The notes under the pieces: generated by a model
Seen by the model: the letters and a program-made list of their open reading frames with translations, nothing else
What the model was told of the DNA's origin: nothing
Databases searched by the model: none
Program-made: the position numbers and the translations under genes
NCBI RefSeq assembly: GCF_003952345.1
Contig: NZ_CP034433.1
Span: 1,550,001-1,614,000, forward strand
DNA from: Iodobacter ciconiae
Lineage (GTDB): Bacteria; Pseudomonadota; Gammaproteobacteria; Burkholderiales; Chitinibacteraceae
Length of the DNA stretch: 64,000 nucleotides
Direction: 5' to 3'
Shown here: positions 19,618 through 28,091 of the stretch, in pieces
Layout: every line of letters begins with the position of its first letter
Numbering within the stretch: position 1 is the first letter of the stretch

Positions 19618-20955
19618 CTAAACCAGTCTTTGTAATAAATCCGAAGGTACAATATATAAAGTGCTTCTGCCATCTTTACTTGGTAAAAGAAGGCGATATT
19701 CAACCAGCTTGTTTAAATAACTTCTGGCTGAATTATCGGCAATTCCGTAATCACTGACAATCTCCTTAACAGAAAAATACCTGCCCGGCGATTTAGTTGC
19801 CTTTTTAATAATATCTTTCTGCACAAAATTGAGCGATCGGCCAAACTTTGATTTTTCGAGCAACGCAACCACCTGATTAAACTCTTGTGTTTTCTCTTCG
19901 AGATATTTTTTTAATTCATCAAATGCCCGAATAATCATATCCAGCTGATAATCAATAAAATAAGTTAAATCATTCTGATCTGTTTCTGTATAAAGATAAG
20001 ATAATCCGTAATCCTTCGGGCTGTCTTTCAGTAATTTGCTAATTGAAATATACTTAAAAAGATCGTATTCGTTTTTTAACATATACCAGTAAAATAAAGC
20101 CCGGGCAGTTCTGCCATTACCATCTCTGAACGGATGCTCATAACCCAACATAAAATGCAGAATAATCGCTTTTACAACCGGCGCAATAAACTCGCAACCA
20201 TCTAAACCAGAATGATTGGCATTGGCAAAATCGCATAGTGCCTGTAATCGCTCGGGGATTAACTCATGATTGGGGGGCTGGTGCGCAATTCCCCCATTGC
20301 CATCTTCAACATAAATATCATCTGCATCTCTGAATCTGCCGGGTACAACGCTGTTTTCTGTAGTACCTTCAGTTGCAACCTGATGAAAATCCAGGATCAA
20401 ATCAACGCTTAATTCTTCCTTACAACTTTTTTCGGCTTTTTTAAGCAAAAAGAAATTATTCAGAATCATTCGCTCATCTTCATTAAGCGGCGCCCTTTCG
20501 TCTTCCAGCATTTTTTTGGCTACTTCACGCGTTGTAGCGGCCCCTTCCAGCTGGGCACTACTAATGGCTTCTTCCATAATCAAAGAGGACACCAGAAACT
20601 TAGCCTGAATCTGCATGGTAGCCGCCATGCCAGCCACCACGGCCACACTGCCGCCAGCGGTTTTTATCACCTGATGCAGTTTGGCCTCCATGGAATTGGG
20701 GATGCAATAACTAAATGAATCGCCATTCACATCAAATAAATCAACTTCTTTCATCTGAATAAAGCGCTGAAACTTGATCGCAAACCAGATATTTTGCGCT
20801 TCATCCCTAGGGACCCGCCATTTTAATTTATCCCAATGCAGATAACGCCCTTTGCTATCGGTTAAATCATACAAGGGCAGATACTTCTGTAGCATAGGAA
20901 AATCAACATTCACCAAGTCAAATTTTGGTGCTCTTTCTACCCTCGGCTTAGCCAT
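19618..20955 (-). CDS. Fic-family AMPylase-type protein with N-terminal autoinhibitory motif and C-terminal winged helix
   Basis: Fic enzymes transfer AMP (or another nucleotide part) to hydroxyl side chains of target proteins. The 445-aa protein has the Fic core motif 'HPFRDGNGRTAR' (near residue 275) with catalytic His and intact Gly-Asn-Gly-Arg. The inhibitory helix motif SxxxEG is present at residues 133-138, N-terminal to the core, so this is a class II Fic that holds itself in check with Glu137. The C-terminal 70 residues look like a winged helix ('SVKEIVSDYGIADNSARSYLNKLVEYRLL'), perhaps for autoregulation. It is convergent with ettA. No separate antitoxin gene is needed for class II. 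The target is unknown. Confidence 0.88.
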   Translation of the reverse strand: MAKPRVERAPKFDLVNVDFPMLQKYLPLYDLTDSKGRYLHWDKLKWRVPRDEAQNIWFAIKFQRFIQMKEVDLFDVNGDSFSYCIPNSMEAKLHQVIKTAGGSVAVVAGMAATMQIQAKFLVSSLIMEEAISSAQLEGAATTREVAKKMLEDERAPLNEDERMILNNFFLLKKAEKSCKEELSVDLILDFHQVATEGTTENSVVPGRFRDADDIYVEDGNGGIAHQPPNHELIPERLQALCDFANANHSGLDGCEFIAPVVKAIILHFMLGYEHPFRDGNGRTARALFYWYMLKNEYDLFKYISISKLLKDSPKDYGLSYLYTETDQNDLTYFIDYQLDMIIRAFDELKKYLEEKTQEFNQVVALLEKSKFGRSLNFVQKDIIKKATKSPGRYFSVKEIVSDYGIADNSARSYLNKLVEYRLLLPSKDGRSTLYIVPSDLLQRLV

Positions 20956-21042
20956 TATCTCAAATCCAATATTTTGCGTTTGCTGACTTTACGGCATAGA
21001 TACAGCACAAGCAACACAAATACACGCCCAATCGCCAGGCGT

Positions 21043-21070
21043 AAAAAAAAGGCAGCGTTTGCTGCCTTTT
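21043..21070 (-). terminator. Terminator downstream of the 21089 gene
   Basis: Ten-bp stem AAAAGGCAGC / GCTGCCTTTT with a GTTT loop, followed on the minus strand by eight T residues in all. It also separates this gene from fic, which starts 87 bases further on, and could work on the plus strand too. Confidence 0.85.
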
Positions 21071-21088
21071 TAAATAAAAGAAACTGTT

Positions 21089-21361
21089 TTAAGCCTGTAA
21101 GCCTTTTTTTAACAGCTCAGTCACTAATTCAGCCAGCGTTACTTCCCGTGTTGCGGCAGTAGCATGCAACTCTTTAATCAAATCGCCATTAAGCTTTACA
21201 GCAAAAGGAACCAAACCTGCGGCCTGATCGGCCTTACGTTGCTCACGCTTATCCATTACTTTTGCAGCCTCTTGCCCAAAACGCCCCGGGGTGCGTTCTT
21301 TTTTATTTTGTTCGTCGGATTTAAATCCGTCTAATTTGTATAACTGAAACTTACTTGCCAT
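21089..21361 (-). CDS. Small protein with CopG/ribbon-helix-helix-like C terminus
   Basis: A 90-aa protein. The N-terminal half is basic and disordered-looking ('KERTPGRFGQEAAKVMDKREQRKADQ'); the C-terminal half ('VPFAVKLNGDLIKELHATAATREVTLAELVTELLKKGL') fits one beta strand followed by two helices, the ribbon-helix-helix arrangement of small DNA-binding proteins. Start at 21361 (MASKFQLYKL) was chosen over the upstream ATG at 21403 because the first 14 residues of the longer form look non-coding. It might be the antitoxin-like partner of fic, but a terminator separates them. Function unproven. Confidence 0.55.
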   Translation of the reverse strand: MASKFQLYKLDGFKSDEQNKKERTPGRFGQEAAKVMDKREQRKADQAAGLVPFAVKLNGDLIKELHATAATREVTLAELVTELLKKGLQA

Positions 21362-21577
21362 GCTCAATTCCCCATTCAATCTGTAGCTGCTAAGCCCAGA
21401 CATATCCGCCGGGCAGCCTGTCCAAGGCTAAAAAATCCAAGGGCGAAGAATGCGGTGTTTTGCCCAACTGCGCAAGGCGCAATTAATACATCCTGCCCCC
21501 AAATATCGATTTATCCGCCTTGTCATTCAAAAAACAGGCAAACTACGCTCCCTCAAAGACAGCCCAGCCATTTTTTT

Positions 21578-21997
21578 ATGACTATCCCTTTAATTTATCA
21601 TGCTCATCCAGACAACCCGGCAACCTGGATTAAATTTCGTGATGAACTGTGCCAAAACTGCCAGTCTTCCTGTTGTACCATGCCGGTTGAAGTGAAACTT
21701 AGCGATTTAGTACGCATGAATCTGGTCGATGCTTTTGAAGCGGAAGGCGAACCACCTAAGCAAATTGCCAAGCGTTTGACTAAAGCAGGCATTATTGATC
21801 ACTTTAATTTTAAAAATAGTATTTACACCCTGAAGCGAAAATCCAATGGCGATTGCCGTTATCTGGATTTAAAAACACGCCTCTGTACTATTTATGAAAA
21901 CCGTCCGAATACCTGCCGCAACCATCCGCGAATCGGCCCGCGCCCCGGTTACTGTGCTTACCGCAGCCGCCCTGCCAAGTTGTTAATCTCGGAATAA
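21578..21997 (+). CDS. YkgJ-type Zn/Fe cysteine-cluster protein
   Basis: A 139-aa protein of the CxxxCxxCC family (YkgJ/UPF0153), which carries an 8-Cys metal-binding pattern. Visible here: 'CQNCQSSCC' (residues about 26-34), 'GDCRYLDLKTRLCTIYENRPNTCRNHP' and a final 'GYCAY'. The family probably binds zinc or iron-sulfur; its role is unknown. ATG 21578 puts the first Cys cluster at the usual distance from the N terminus; the longer upstream frame is not family-like. The next gene, hemG, is 51 bases downstream in the same direction. Confidence 0.85.
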   Translation: MTIPLIYHAHPDNPATWIKFRDELCQNCQSSCCTMPVEVKLSDLVRMNLVDAFEAEGEPPKQIAKRLTKAGIIDHFNFKNSIYTLKRKSNGDCRYLDLKTRLCTIYENRPNTCRNHPRIGPRPGYCAYRSRPAKLLISE

Positions 21998-22048
21998 CGC
22001 TGATCAGGCTCAACATACACCGGCCATTGCGATGTTACCCTGCAAAAG

Positions 22049-22579
22049 ATGAAACCCATCCTCATTCTTTATGCCAGCCGTGATGGCCAGGCAGAACGCA
22101 TTGCGCAAACCTTGGCCCTGCACCTTAATACCTGGCCTGTACAACTCTGTGATTTAAAAGACCCATCGGCTCAGACCATACCTAGCACAGCAATTATTGT
22201 TGTTGCTTCAGTGCGCTATGGGCGGCATCTGCCTGAGGCGGTGCAGTTTTTCAAACGCCATACACAGCTGACCCAAACGCCACTTGCTATTGCATCGGTC
22301 AGCTTAAGCGCCCGCAAAGGCGATGGCTCACCCAATACGTATTTAAAAAAACTCATTCAGCAGCATCAGCTCTCCCCCATTGCAGCACTTTCCATTGCTG
22401 GCAAACTTGATTACCCGCGTTATCGCTGGCTGGATAAGCAAATTATTCGCCTGATCATGCGTATAACGGGCGGCCCGTACGATGGAATCAGCTGTGTTGA
22501 ATACACCAACTGGCCACAACTGACTGCCTTTGCACAAAAAATCACAGCGCATCTTCACCAGAGAAGTGCCGCCGGATAG
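22049..22579 (+). CDS. hemG: Menaquinone-dependent protoporphyrinogen IX dehydrogenase
   Basis: HemG oxidises protoporphyrinogen IX to protoporphyrin IX in haem synthesis, passing electrons to quinones at the membrane. The 176-aa flavodoxin-like protein starts 'ILILYASRDGQAERIA' (FMN phosphate loop) and has the HemG-specific 'VRYGRHLPEAVQFF', 'SARKGDGSPNTYLKK' and 'YPRYRWLDKQIIRLIMRITGG', the long insert loop that separates HemG from ordinary flavodoxins. Length is normal (E. coli 181 aa). It is 34 bases upstream of yejK. Confidence 0.9.
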   Translation: MKPILILYASRDGQAERIAQTLALHLNTWPVQLCDLKDPSAQTIPSTAIIVVASVRYGRHLPEAVQFFKRHTQLTQTPLAIASVSLSARKGDGSPNTYLKKLIQQHQLSPIAALSIAGKLDYPRYRWLDKQIIRLIMRITGGPYDGISCVEYTNWPQLTAFAQKITAHLHQRSAAG

Positions 22580-22613
22580 TAAACTGCACCTCAAAGCCCT
22601 CACAGAGAAAACC

Positions 22614-23615
22614 ATGACCACCAATGCCATCAGTCATCTGATCAGCCATCAAATCAATAAAGAAGCCCACGGCCCGGTGAGCTTACGTTTAAGCAATAAA
22701 GAAATTACCCATACCCCTGCAGCACAAAGATTAATTGATCAGCTCTGTAAACTCTATACCCAGAAATTAGGCAAAGGCTTTGGCAGCTTTGAAGAAGACC
22801 AGGAAGCTTTCCCCATGCAAGGCCTGATTCGTCAGCTGATGGAAGGTGCAGATTTTTTAAGTAGCTCGCAGCAAATGATGCAGCACCTGCTGCTGCGCCT
22901 GGAGCAAGAGCCCCTTGCCAGCGGTGGGCATGTGCTGATTGCCCGCATCAAAGGCAATGGCACGGATTTTATCCTCTTTACTATTTTGTCCGAAATCATG
23001 GGCACCATGCTCGATGAAGAGCTAAATGTAGCCGACAGCATTTATCTGGACACCGCCAACTTGAAAGTCGCAGGTAAAATTGATTTACACGCCTGGCAAA
23101 ACGGCGCAGAACGCTACATTAGCTTTTTGCGTGGGCGTGGAGATGTAGCTGCGTATTTCAAATCTTTTTTAGGCTGCAATGATATTGTGGTCGCGCTAAA
23201 AGAAACACAAAAACTGGTGCATGGCCTTAGCCAGTTTGCCGAAGAGCAGCACTTACCGCCTGCAGAGCGTGATCAGCTGTTCGAGCGCGCCCATGAATAC
23301 CTGGATGAACTGGGCAATGCCAGCTGCCCGGTTACGCTGGAGCAAGTGGCCGAGCAGATTTGGCCCGATGCCCCGATGCAGCTGCAAAACGTCTTAGATC
23401 ATCAGGATTTAGCGCTGACAGATGGCTTTGTACCCGACCGCCGCGCCATCAAACCGCTGCGCACCTTTAAAACCAAGGCCCCGCACTGGAAGCTGGAATT
23501 TGATCGCAGCAGCTTACGAAGCGGCGCTGTGCATTACAACCCGGAAAACGACACCCTGGTTCTATCCAATATTCCGGAAGAAATGCGTAAAGAGCTACTG
23601 GCTGAAACCAGCTAA
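22614..23615 (+). CDS. yejK: Nucleoid-associated protein YejK/NdpA
   Basis: YejK (NdpA) binds the nucleoid; it is reported to interact with topoisomerase IV and gyrase. The 333-aa product has the family length (E. coli 335) and start ('AISHLISHQINKE'). Family features include 'FILFTILSEIMGTMLDEELNVADSIYLDTANLKVAGKIDL', 'YISFLRGRGDVAAYFKSFLGC' and the C-terminal 'WKLEFDRSSLRSGAVHYN'. ATG 22614 was chosen for this match; the longer upstream frame overlaps hemG. A short spacer suggests co-transcription with hemG. Confidence 0.93.
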   Translation: MTTNAISHLISHQINKEAHGPVSLRLSNKEITHTPAAQRLIDQLCKLYTQKLGKGFGSFEEDQEAFPMQGLIRQLMEGADFLSSSQQMMQHLLLRLEQEPLASGGHVLIARIKGNGTDFILFTILSEIMGTMLDEELNVADSIYLDTANLKVAGKIDLHAWQNGAERYISFLRGRGDVAAYFKSFLGCNDIVVALKETQKLVHGLSQFAEEQHLPPAERDQLFERAHEYLDELGNASCPVTLEQVAEQIWPDAPMQLQNVLDHQDLALTDGFVPDRRAIKPLRTFKTKAPHWKLEFDRSSLRSGAVHYNPENDTLVLSNIPEEMRKELLAETS

Positions 23616-23860
23616 GAAAATGCTTTGCGATAGATGTTGCAATGCAATAAATTTAGGCTAAACTAATCAGGCAAAACATGTGAGATCAATCACTTACCTG
23701 TTTTGCCGACTCTACAAACCTTAAAATGCAATATTACATATACGAACTATTTGGCGTAGTATCCTCAGCCTTTAATCTGTAATCTGTATAGCGATACTAG
23801 CCCGGTTTCATTAGCTGAAACCTCAGTGATCAAACGGTAACCCTCAAAAAAGGTACTCCC

Positions 23861-24055
23861 ATGACTCTGTCGACTACGTTTAAAACTCCCCGCCAGCGCC
23901 GTCAGCTGGAACAATCGCAAAGAAATATGGAAATTGTGATGATGGGACTGCATCGCGCTCAGTTTGAAGTAAGGCGTCAGATACGTAATGAGCTGGCAGA
24001 TCGCGCAGCAGCCAAGGCAGAAAAAGAGTTGGATTATCTTGAAAGTGTTAAGTAA
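23861..24055 (+). CDS. Short basic helical protein, unknown
   Basis: A 64-aa protein, almost certainly one long helix with many charged residues ('RQRRQLEQSQRNMEIVMMGLHRAQFEVRRQIRNELADRAAAKAEKEL'). AAAGGTACTCCC precedes the ATG at a workable distance, and a clear terminator follows the stop by 14 bases, which supports it as a real transcribed gene. I do not recognise it. Confidence 0.6.
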   Translation: MTLSTTFKTPRQRRQLEQSQRNMEIVMMGLHRAQFEVRRQIRNELADRAAAKAEKELDYLESVK

Positions 24056-24069
24056 TTAACCAAAAATGC

Positions 24070-24100
24070 AAAAAGCCACGAATCAATTCGTGGCTTTTTT
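24070..24100 (+). terminator. Rho-independent terminator after the 23861 gene
   Basis: Thirteen-bp stem AAAAAGCCACGAA / TTCGTGGCTTTTT around a 4-base loop, ending in six T on the plus strand and preceded by A-rich sequence, so it could also stop the convergent GNAT gene on the minus strand. Confidence 0.92.
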
Positions 24101-24128
24101 AACGTCCCTGAAAGCGAAGAGTACCTCT

Positions 24129-24626
24129 TTATGCCGCCTGCAGTTTTCGCTCATAAACTACGTAATTACGATTGGGTTTCCAGCCTGCATCCTGATAAAG
24201 CGTTAGCGCCTTGGCCTCATTTGCTTCCGACTCCATTTCCATATAGGCCACATTATGGGTGGCGGCGAAATCTTCTGCTGCTTTAATCAAGGCACGGCCA
24301 ACACCACGGCCCCGGGCATCTTTTGTTACAAACAAATCATTCAGCAACAGTGTTTTTTGCATACGCAGTGAAGACAGATTCCAGTAAAGCTGGGCAAACC
24401 CAACTGTTTTAGTGCCTTCGCAGGCCGTAAACAGGATCGAATCACCATTTTTTAAGCGCTCAATAAGGTATTGATGCCCCGCTTCCAGATCCGCCTTCTG
24501 ATTAAAGTACTGGCGATACTCATCAAATAAGGCCCATGCACCCCATAAACGCCAGATTTCGTGCAAATCATCCAACTTAGCCTGGCGTATAGTCAGTGTC
24601 GTTCCATCATTTAATAGCGTGTTCAT
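24129..24626 (-). CDS. GNAT-family N-acetyltransferase
   Basis: A 165-aa GCN5-like acetyltransferase. The acetyl-CoA binding motif A is 'NDLFVTKDARGRGVGRALIKAA' (Q/RxxGxG/A as RGRGVGRA), near residue 105, and motif B is 'MEMESEANEAKALTLYQDAGWKPN'. The acceptor substrate cannot be told from sequence. The gene stands alone, 141 bases from the divergent argP promoter region. Confidence 0.85.
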   Translation of the reverse strand: MNTLLNDGTTLTIRQAKLDDLHEIWRLWGAWALFDEYRQYFNQKADLEAGHQYLIERLKNGDSILFTACEGTKTVGFAQLYWNLSSLRMQKTLLLNDLFVTKDARGRGVGRALIKAAEDFAATHNVAYMEMESEANEAKALTLYQDAGWKPNRNYVVYERKLQAA

Positions 24627-24767
24627 TTTTTCATCATCCAGTCATGCGTAAATTAGGGTAGCCGTCTTAATTAGGTCGGTATTTTTTATTTACTTGTTAT
24701 TTAGCATTCAATCACATGCTTGATTCATGGTAAAACAAGCAATTCTTATGCTGCATAAGCCAAACTG

Positions 24768-25685
24768 ATGCTTGACTATAAATTACTGGAAGCGCTGGAT
24801 ATGGTGGTGCGTGAAAGCAGTTTTGAGCGGGCTGCCAAACGCCTGTTTTTAACGCAATCGGCCGTATCACAACGCATCAAATCACTGGAAGAAAAACTCG
24901 GTAAGGTACTGGTCGTGCGTGAAAGCCCTGTGCATGCCACCCGGGCTGGCGAGATGCTCATTGTGCACTTCAGACAAGTCCGCCAGCTGGAAGCTGCCCT
25001 GGCAGAGCAAATCGATTTTAAAGAGCAGGATTGGCAAAGTGTGCGTCTGGGGGTGAATGCCGACAGCCTGGCCATCGGTTTACTGGATGCACTGGCCCCG
25101 CTATTGGAAAGCGAGCGTTTACTGCTGGAATGCGTGATTGATGATGAAGGCTATACGCTGGATTTATTACGGGCAGGCGATGTAGCAGGCTGCATCAGCA
25201 CCCAGCCCTCTGCCGTAGCGGGCTGCGCCGTACAAAGCCTTGGCAACATGCCCTATGTGTTTGTGGCAACACCTGCTTTTGCAGAGCGGTATTTCTCTCA
25301 AGGGTTTACTCAAACCGCTCTGATGCATGCCCCTACCGCCATTTTTGGTCATCGGGATTCCCTGCACCGGCGCTGGCTGGGCGAGCGCTACGGCATTCTG
25401 GATGATCATTTCCCCTGCCATCAGATTCCTGAAAGCCATGCCCTGTTTGATGCCGTGTGCTTTGGCCTGGCCTACGCAGCCATTCCCTACGCTCAGGCCA
25501 AACCGGCCATTACATCGGGCAAAGTCATTGAACTTGCCAGCAGCGAGCGTATTCATATTCCGCTGTATTGGCACCACTGGCAGAAACAAACACAGGAAGC
25601 CAAACGGGTCAGTGACGCAGTCCTTGCCTTTGGACGCCGCGTTTTACCATCCCAGGAAGCCTCCCTGTATCTAAACGCTTTATAA
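24768..25685 (+). CDS. argP: LysR-type regulator ArgP (IciA)
   Basis: ArgP is a LysR regulator that activates the arginine exporter argO and nrdAB-type targets with arginine or lysine as signals. The 305-aa protein begins 'DYKLLEALDMVVRESSFERAAKRLFLTQSAVSQRIKSLEEKLGK', with the winged helix near residues 15-65 and ArgP-like 'RESPVHATRAGEML'. The C-terminal effector-binding domain follows. The usual target gene, argO (LysE-type exporter), is not in the next stretch; instead a PEBP-like gene follows after 260 bases. Confidence 0.85.
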   Translation: MLDYKLLEALDMVVRESSFERAAKRLFLTQSAVSQRIKSLEEKLGKVLVVRESPVHATRAGEMLIVHFRQVRQLEAALAEQIDFKEQDWQSVRLGVNADSLAIGLLDALAPLLESERLLLECVIDDEGYTLDLLRAGDVAGCISTQPSAVAGCAVQSLGNMPYVFVATPAFAERYFSQGFTQTALMHAPTAIFGHRDSLHRRWLGERYGILDDHFPCHQIPESHALFDAVCFGLAYAAIPYAQAKPAITSGKVIELASSERIHIPLYWHHWQKQTQEAKRVSDAVLAFGRRVLPSQEASLYLNAL

Positions 25686-25945
25686 AGGCACGAAAAAACT
25701 TACAGATGCATTTGTGCAAGCAAATCCGGCTAAAATCACATACAGGAGCTCTCTTCGGCAGCTACCACTTTGTTTTCGAGAGAGTACTTCCTTACTTTGC
25801 ATTAGCTTCAGACAAGGCATTAAAAAAACACTTTTATCCTAAAATGATACATTTAAAGCAAAACAAGCTAAAAATAGAGCGTTTAAGGATAAAATAACGA
25901 ATAAAAATTTTATATGATGAGTTCTTCAAATCAAGGAGCCACATT

Positions 25946-26473
25946 ATGAAAGCAATACTCTTAACTGCCCTGCTTGTCAGCCATTCTGCTTTTGCTGCAG
26001 ATTTCAGTGTCCGTAGTACGGATATCAAAGCGGATACACCAATGTCAGCAAAGCACGAATTTAATGGCTTTGGTTGCAGCGGCAGCAACCTCTCTCCACA
26101 ACTGCAATGGCAAAATGCCCCTACCGGAACTAAAAGCTTTGCAATTACAGTATTTGATATGGATGCACCGACAGGCAGTGGCTGGTGGCACTGGAATGTA
26201 GTTAACATCCCAGCAAGCACACTATCTGTAGCTACGGGCAGCGTTCCTAAGGGCGCACTGGAAACACGTACAGACTTTGGCTCACCAGGCTTTGGTGGCG
26301 CATGCCCACCAGCCGGAGATGCGGCCCACCGTTACGTTTACACCGTCTGGGCCCTGGATGTCGAAAGCCTTCCACTTGATGAGCAGGCCAGTGGTGCACT
26401 GGTTGGCTTTATGCTGAACCAGCATAAGCTGGGCAAAGCTCAACTGACCGCCACATATCAACGAAAAAAATAA
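25946..26473 (+). CDS. Periplasmic YbhB/YbcL (PEBP-like) protein
   Basis: A 175-aa member of the phosphatidylethanolamine-binding/Raf-kinase-inhibitor-like family. It has a Sec signal peptide (MKAILLTALLVSHSAFA), so it is probably periplasmic, like E. coli YbcL. The family signature is 'KSFAITVFDMDAPTGSGWWHWNVVNIPAS', with the anion-binding pocket residues Asp and His, and 'GFGGACPPAGDAAHRYVYTVWALD'. A strong AAGGAG lies before the ATG. Biochemical role in bacteria is unsettled. Confidence 0.88.
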   Translation: MKAILLTALLVSHSAFAADFSVRSTDIKADTPMSAKHEFNGFGCSGSNLSPQLQWQNAPTGTKSFAITVFDMDAPTGSGWWHWNVVNIPASTLSVATGSVPKGALETRTDFGSPGFGGACPPAGDAAHRYVYTVWALDVESLPLDEQASGALVGFMLNQHKLGKAQLTATYQRKK

Positions 26474-26549
26474 AATAAGCTGCCAGGCTTGATCAGCCCG
26501 TTTATATCACCCCAGAGCGCTGATCAGGCCAGGCAGGCAGGAAGCTTTA

Positions 26550-27350
26550 ATGAGCCAGCTTAAAACCCGCAGTATTCAACAAAGCGTGATTCAAGCCAAA
26601 GCGGTACAGTCATTACGACAAGTAAGTTGCTTGCAATTTACGCTCATGCGGGTGCGCCATGGTGCCAAGCACATTTATCTGAACGAGCAAACGCAGATTG
26701 CCCGTAACGGGGATCTGGTCATTGTGCCTGCAGGGCTGGAAATGACTTTATCCAACCAGCCGGATGCTCATGGCTATGTTTGCGAAGTGCTGCAGCTTGA
26801 CCCCAAAATTATCCAATTTTGCCGCACAGCTTACCCCGCTGCAGTACAAGCCCTGCAATACACCGAGCCCGCATTATGCGTCAAGCTAAGCCCCGTTATC
26901 GCCCGGCTATGGGATGAGTTATTTGCCGCAAGCCATCATGGTGAGGCCATTGAGCTGCTGGAGCACCGGGCCACAGGCTTATTGCTGGGGCTGGTACTGG
27001 CAGGATTCGGTGGTGCACTCTTTATTGACCGCGGCTCACCGGTGGTCAAACGGGTTCAACAGCAGGTTTTATTGCAACCCGGCAAAGAGTGGACAGTGGA
27101 GCATATGGCACGGCATTTACATATCGGTGAATCAACCCTGCGCCGGCAACTTGGACAGGAAGGCAGCTCGTTCCGAAAAATACTCGAGCATGTCAGATTA
27201 AATACTGCACTTGGAATGATCCAAACCACTACGCAACCAATCGGGCAAATCGCCAGGCAATGCGGTTTTGCCTCAGCCTCCCGCTTTAGCAACCGCTTTC
27301 ATGCGCACTTTGGAATGAAGCCCTTGCAGCTCAGAGCAAGCGTAATGTAG
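26550..27350 (+). CDS. AraC-family transcriptional regulator
   Basis: A 266-aa AraC/XylS regulator. An N-terminal cupin-like region (residues about 20-110) precedes two helix-turn-helix motifs: 'WTVEHMARHLHIGESTLRRQL' and 'QPIGQIARQCGFASASRFSNRFHAHFGMKPLQLR'. It lies 76 bases after the PEBP-like gene on the same strand. Targets and effector are not visible. Confidence 0.85.
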   Translation: MSQLKTRSIQQSVIQAKAVQSLRQVSCLQFTLMRVRHGAKHIYLNEQTQIARNGDLVIVPAGLEMTLSNQPDAHGYVCEVLQLDPKIIQFCRTAYPAAVQALQYTEPALCVKLSPVIARLWDELFAASHHGEAIELLEHRATGLLLGLVLAGFGGALFIDRGSPVVKRVQQQVLLQPGKEWTVEHMARHLHIGESTLRRQLGQEGSSFRKILEHVRLNTALGMIQTTTQPIGQIARQCGFASASRFSNRFHAHFGMKPLQLRASVM

Positions 27351-27539
27351 CAGGGCCTGAGCAAGATGTTTGGCAGACATCAAGCCTGCCGGGCTTATTA
27401 CACTTCAAACACTCGCGTAAGCTATGCGACAAACCAAGACATTAAAACGACCGTTTGTAAAGGCAGGATAATCCGCGATCACAAGCAACGCAATTTCTTG
27501 CTATTTTGTCACTATTGTCGCAAAAAAAGACCCGCCCAA

Positions 27540-28037
27540 ATGAGCCGCCCACCCAACAAAATGAGCCGCATTGCGGCCAAGACTGCAAGCCTGCCACAAG
27601 GCCTGCGCAGCTTTATCCTGACGCGCCTGTTTGGCCGTATCGTGCCTTTTTTATCCACGGCATCGGTGCAGTTTGAAGAAGTGAGTGCCACAAAACTGGT
27701 GGTTTCCATTAAAAACCGCCGCAAAGTACAAAACCACATTAAGGGCATACACGCTGCGGCGATGGCGCTGCTGGCCGAAACCAGCACCGGCTTTGTGATG
27801 GGCATGAATGTGCCGGACGATAAACTGCTGCTACTTAAATCCATGCATGTGGATTACCAGAAGCGCTCGCAGGGCGATATGCGCGCCGTGGCCACCTTAA
27901 GCAAGGACCAAATCGAGCTATTACACACGGCAGAAAAAGGCAATTTTTCTGTGAATGTAGAGATCAGCGATGAATCGGGGGACACGCCTATTCAGTGCGA
28001 AATGGTCTGGGCATGGCTGCCTAAAAAGCGCGATTAA
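27540..28037 (+). CDS. DUF4442 hotdog-fold thioesterase-like protein
   Basis: A 165-aa protein of the DUF4442 group, related to hotdog-fold acyl-CoA thioesterases of the YiiD/PaaI sort. Sequence signs are 'PFLSTASVQFEEVSATKLVVSIKNRRKVQNHIKGIHAAAMALLAETSTGFVMG', where the NHIKGIHA stretch corresponds to the active-site region of the fold, then 'YQKRSQGDMRAVATLS'. ATG at 27540 (or the internal ATG 27561) is the plausible start; the longer open frame upstream has no family resemblance. The next gene is an enoyl-CoA hydratase-like enzyme in the same direction, so acyl-CoA chemistry is the shared theme. Confidence 0.7.
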   Translation: MSRPPNKMSRIAAKTASLPQGLRSFILTRLFGRIVPFLSTASVQFEEVSATKLVVSIKNRRKVQNHIKGIHAAAMALLAETSTGFVMGMNVPDDKLLLLKSMHVDYQKRSQGDMRAVATLSKDQIELLHTAEKGNFSVNVEISDESGDTPIQCEMVWAWLPKKRD

Positions 28038-28091
28038 GCCTTTCACATCAATTTAATACCACTGCAAGCTTCTGCTCACCAAGGATGCCCC

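Noticed and set aside
25706..25897. 63-codon frame between argP and the PEBP-like gene
   Set aside because: Basic, low-complexity translation without start signal in an AT-rich promoter region.
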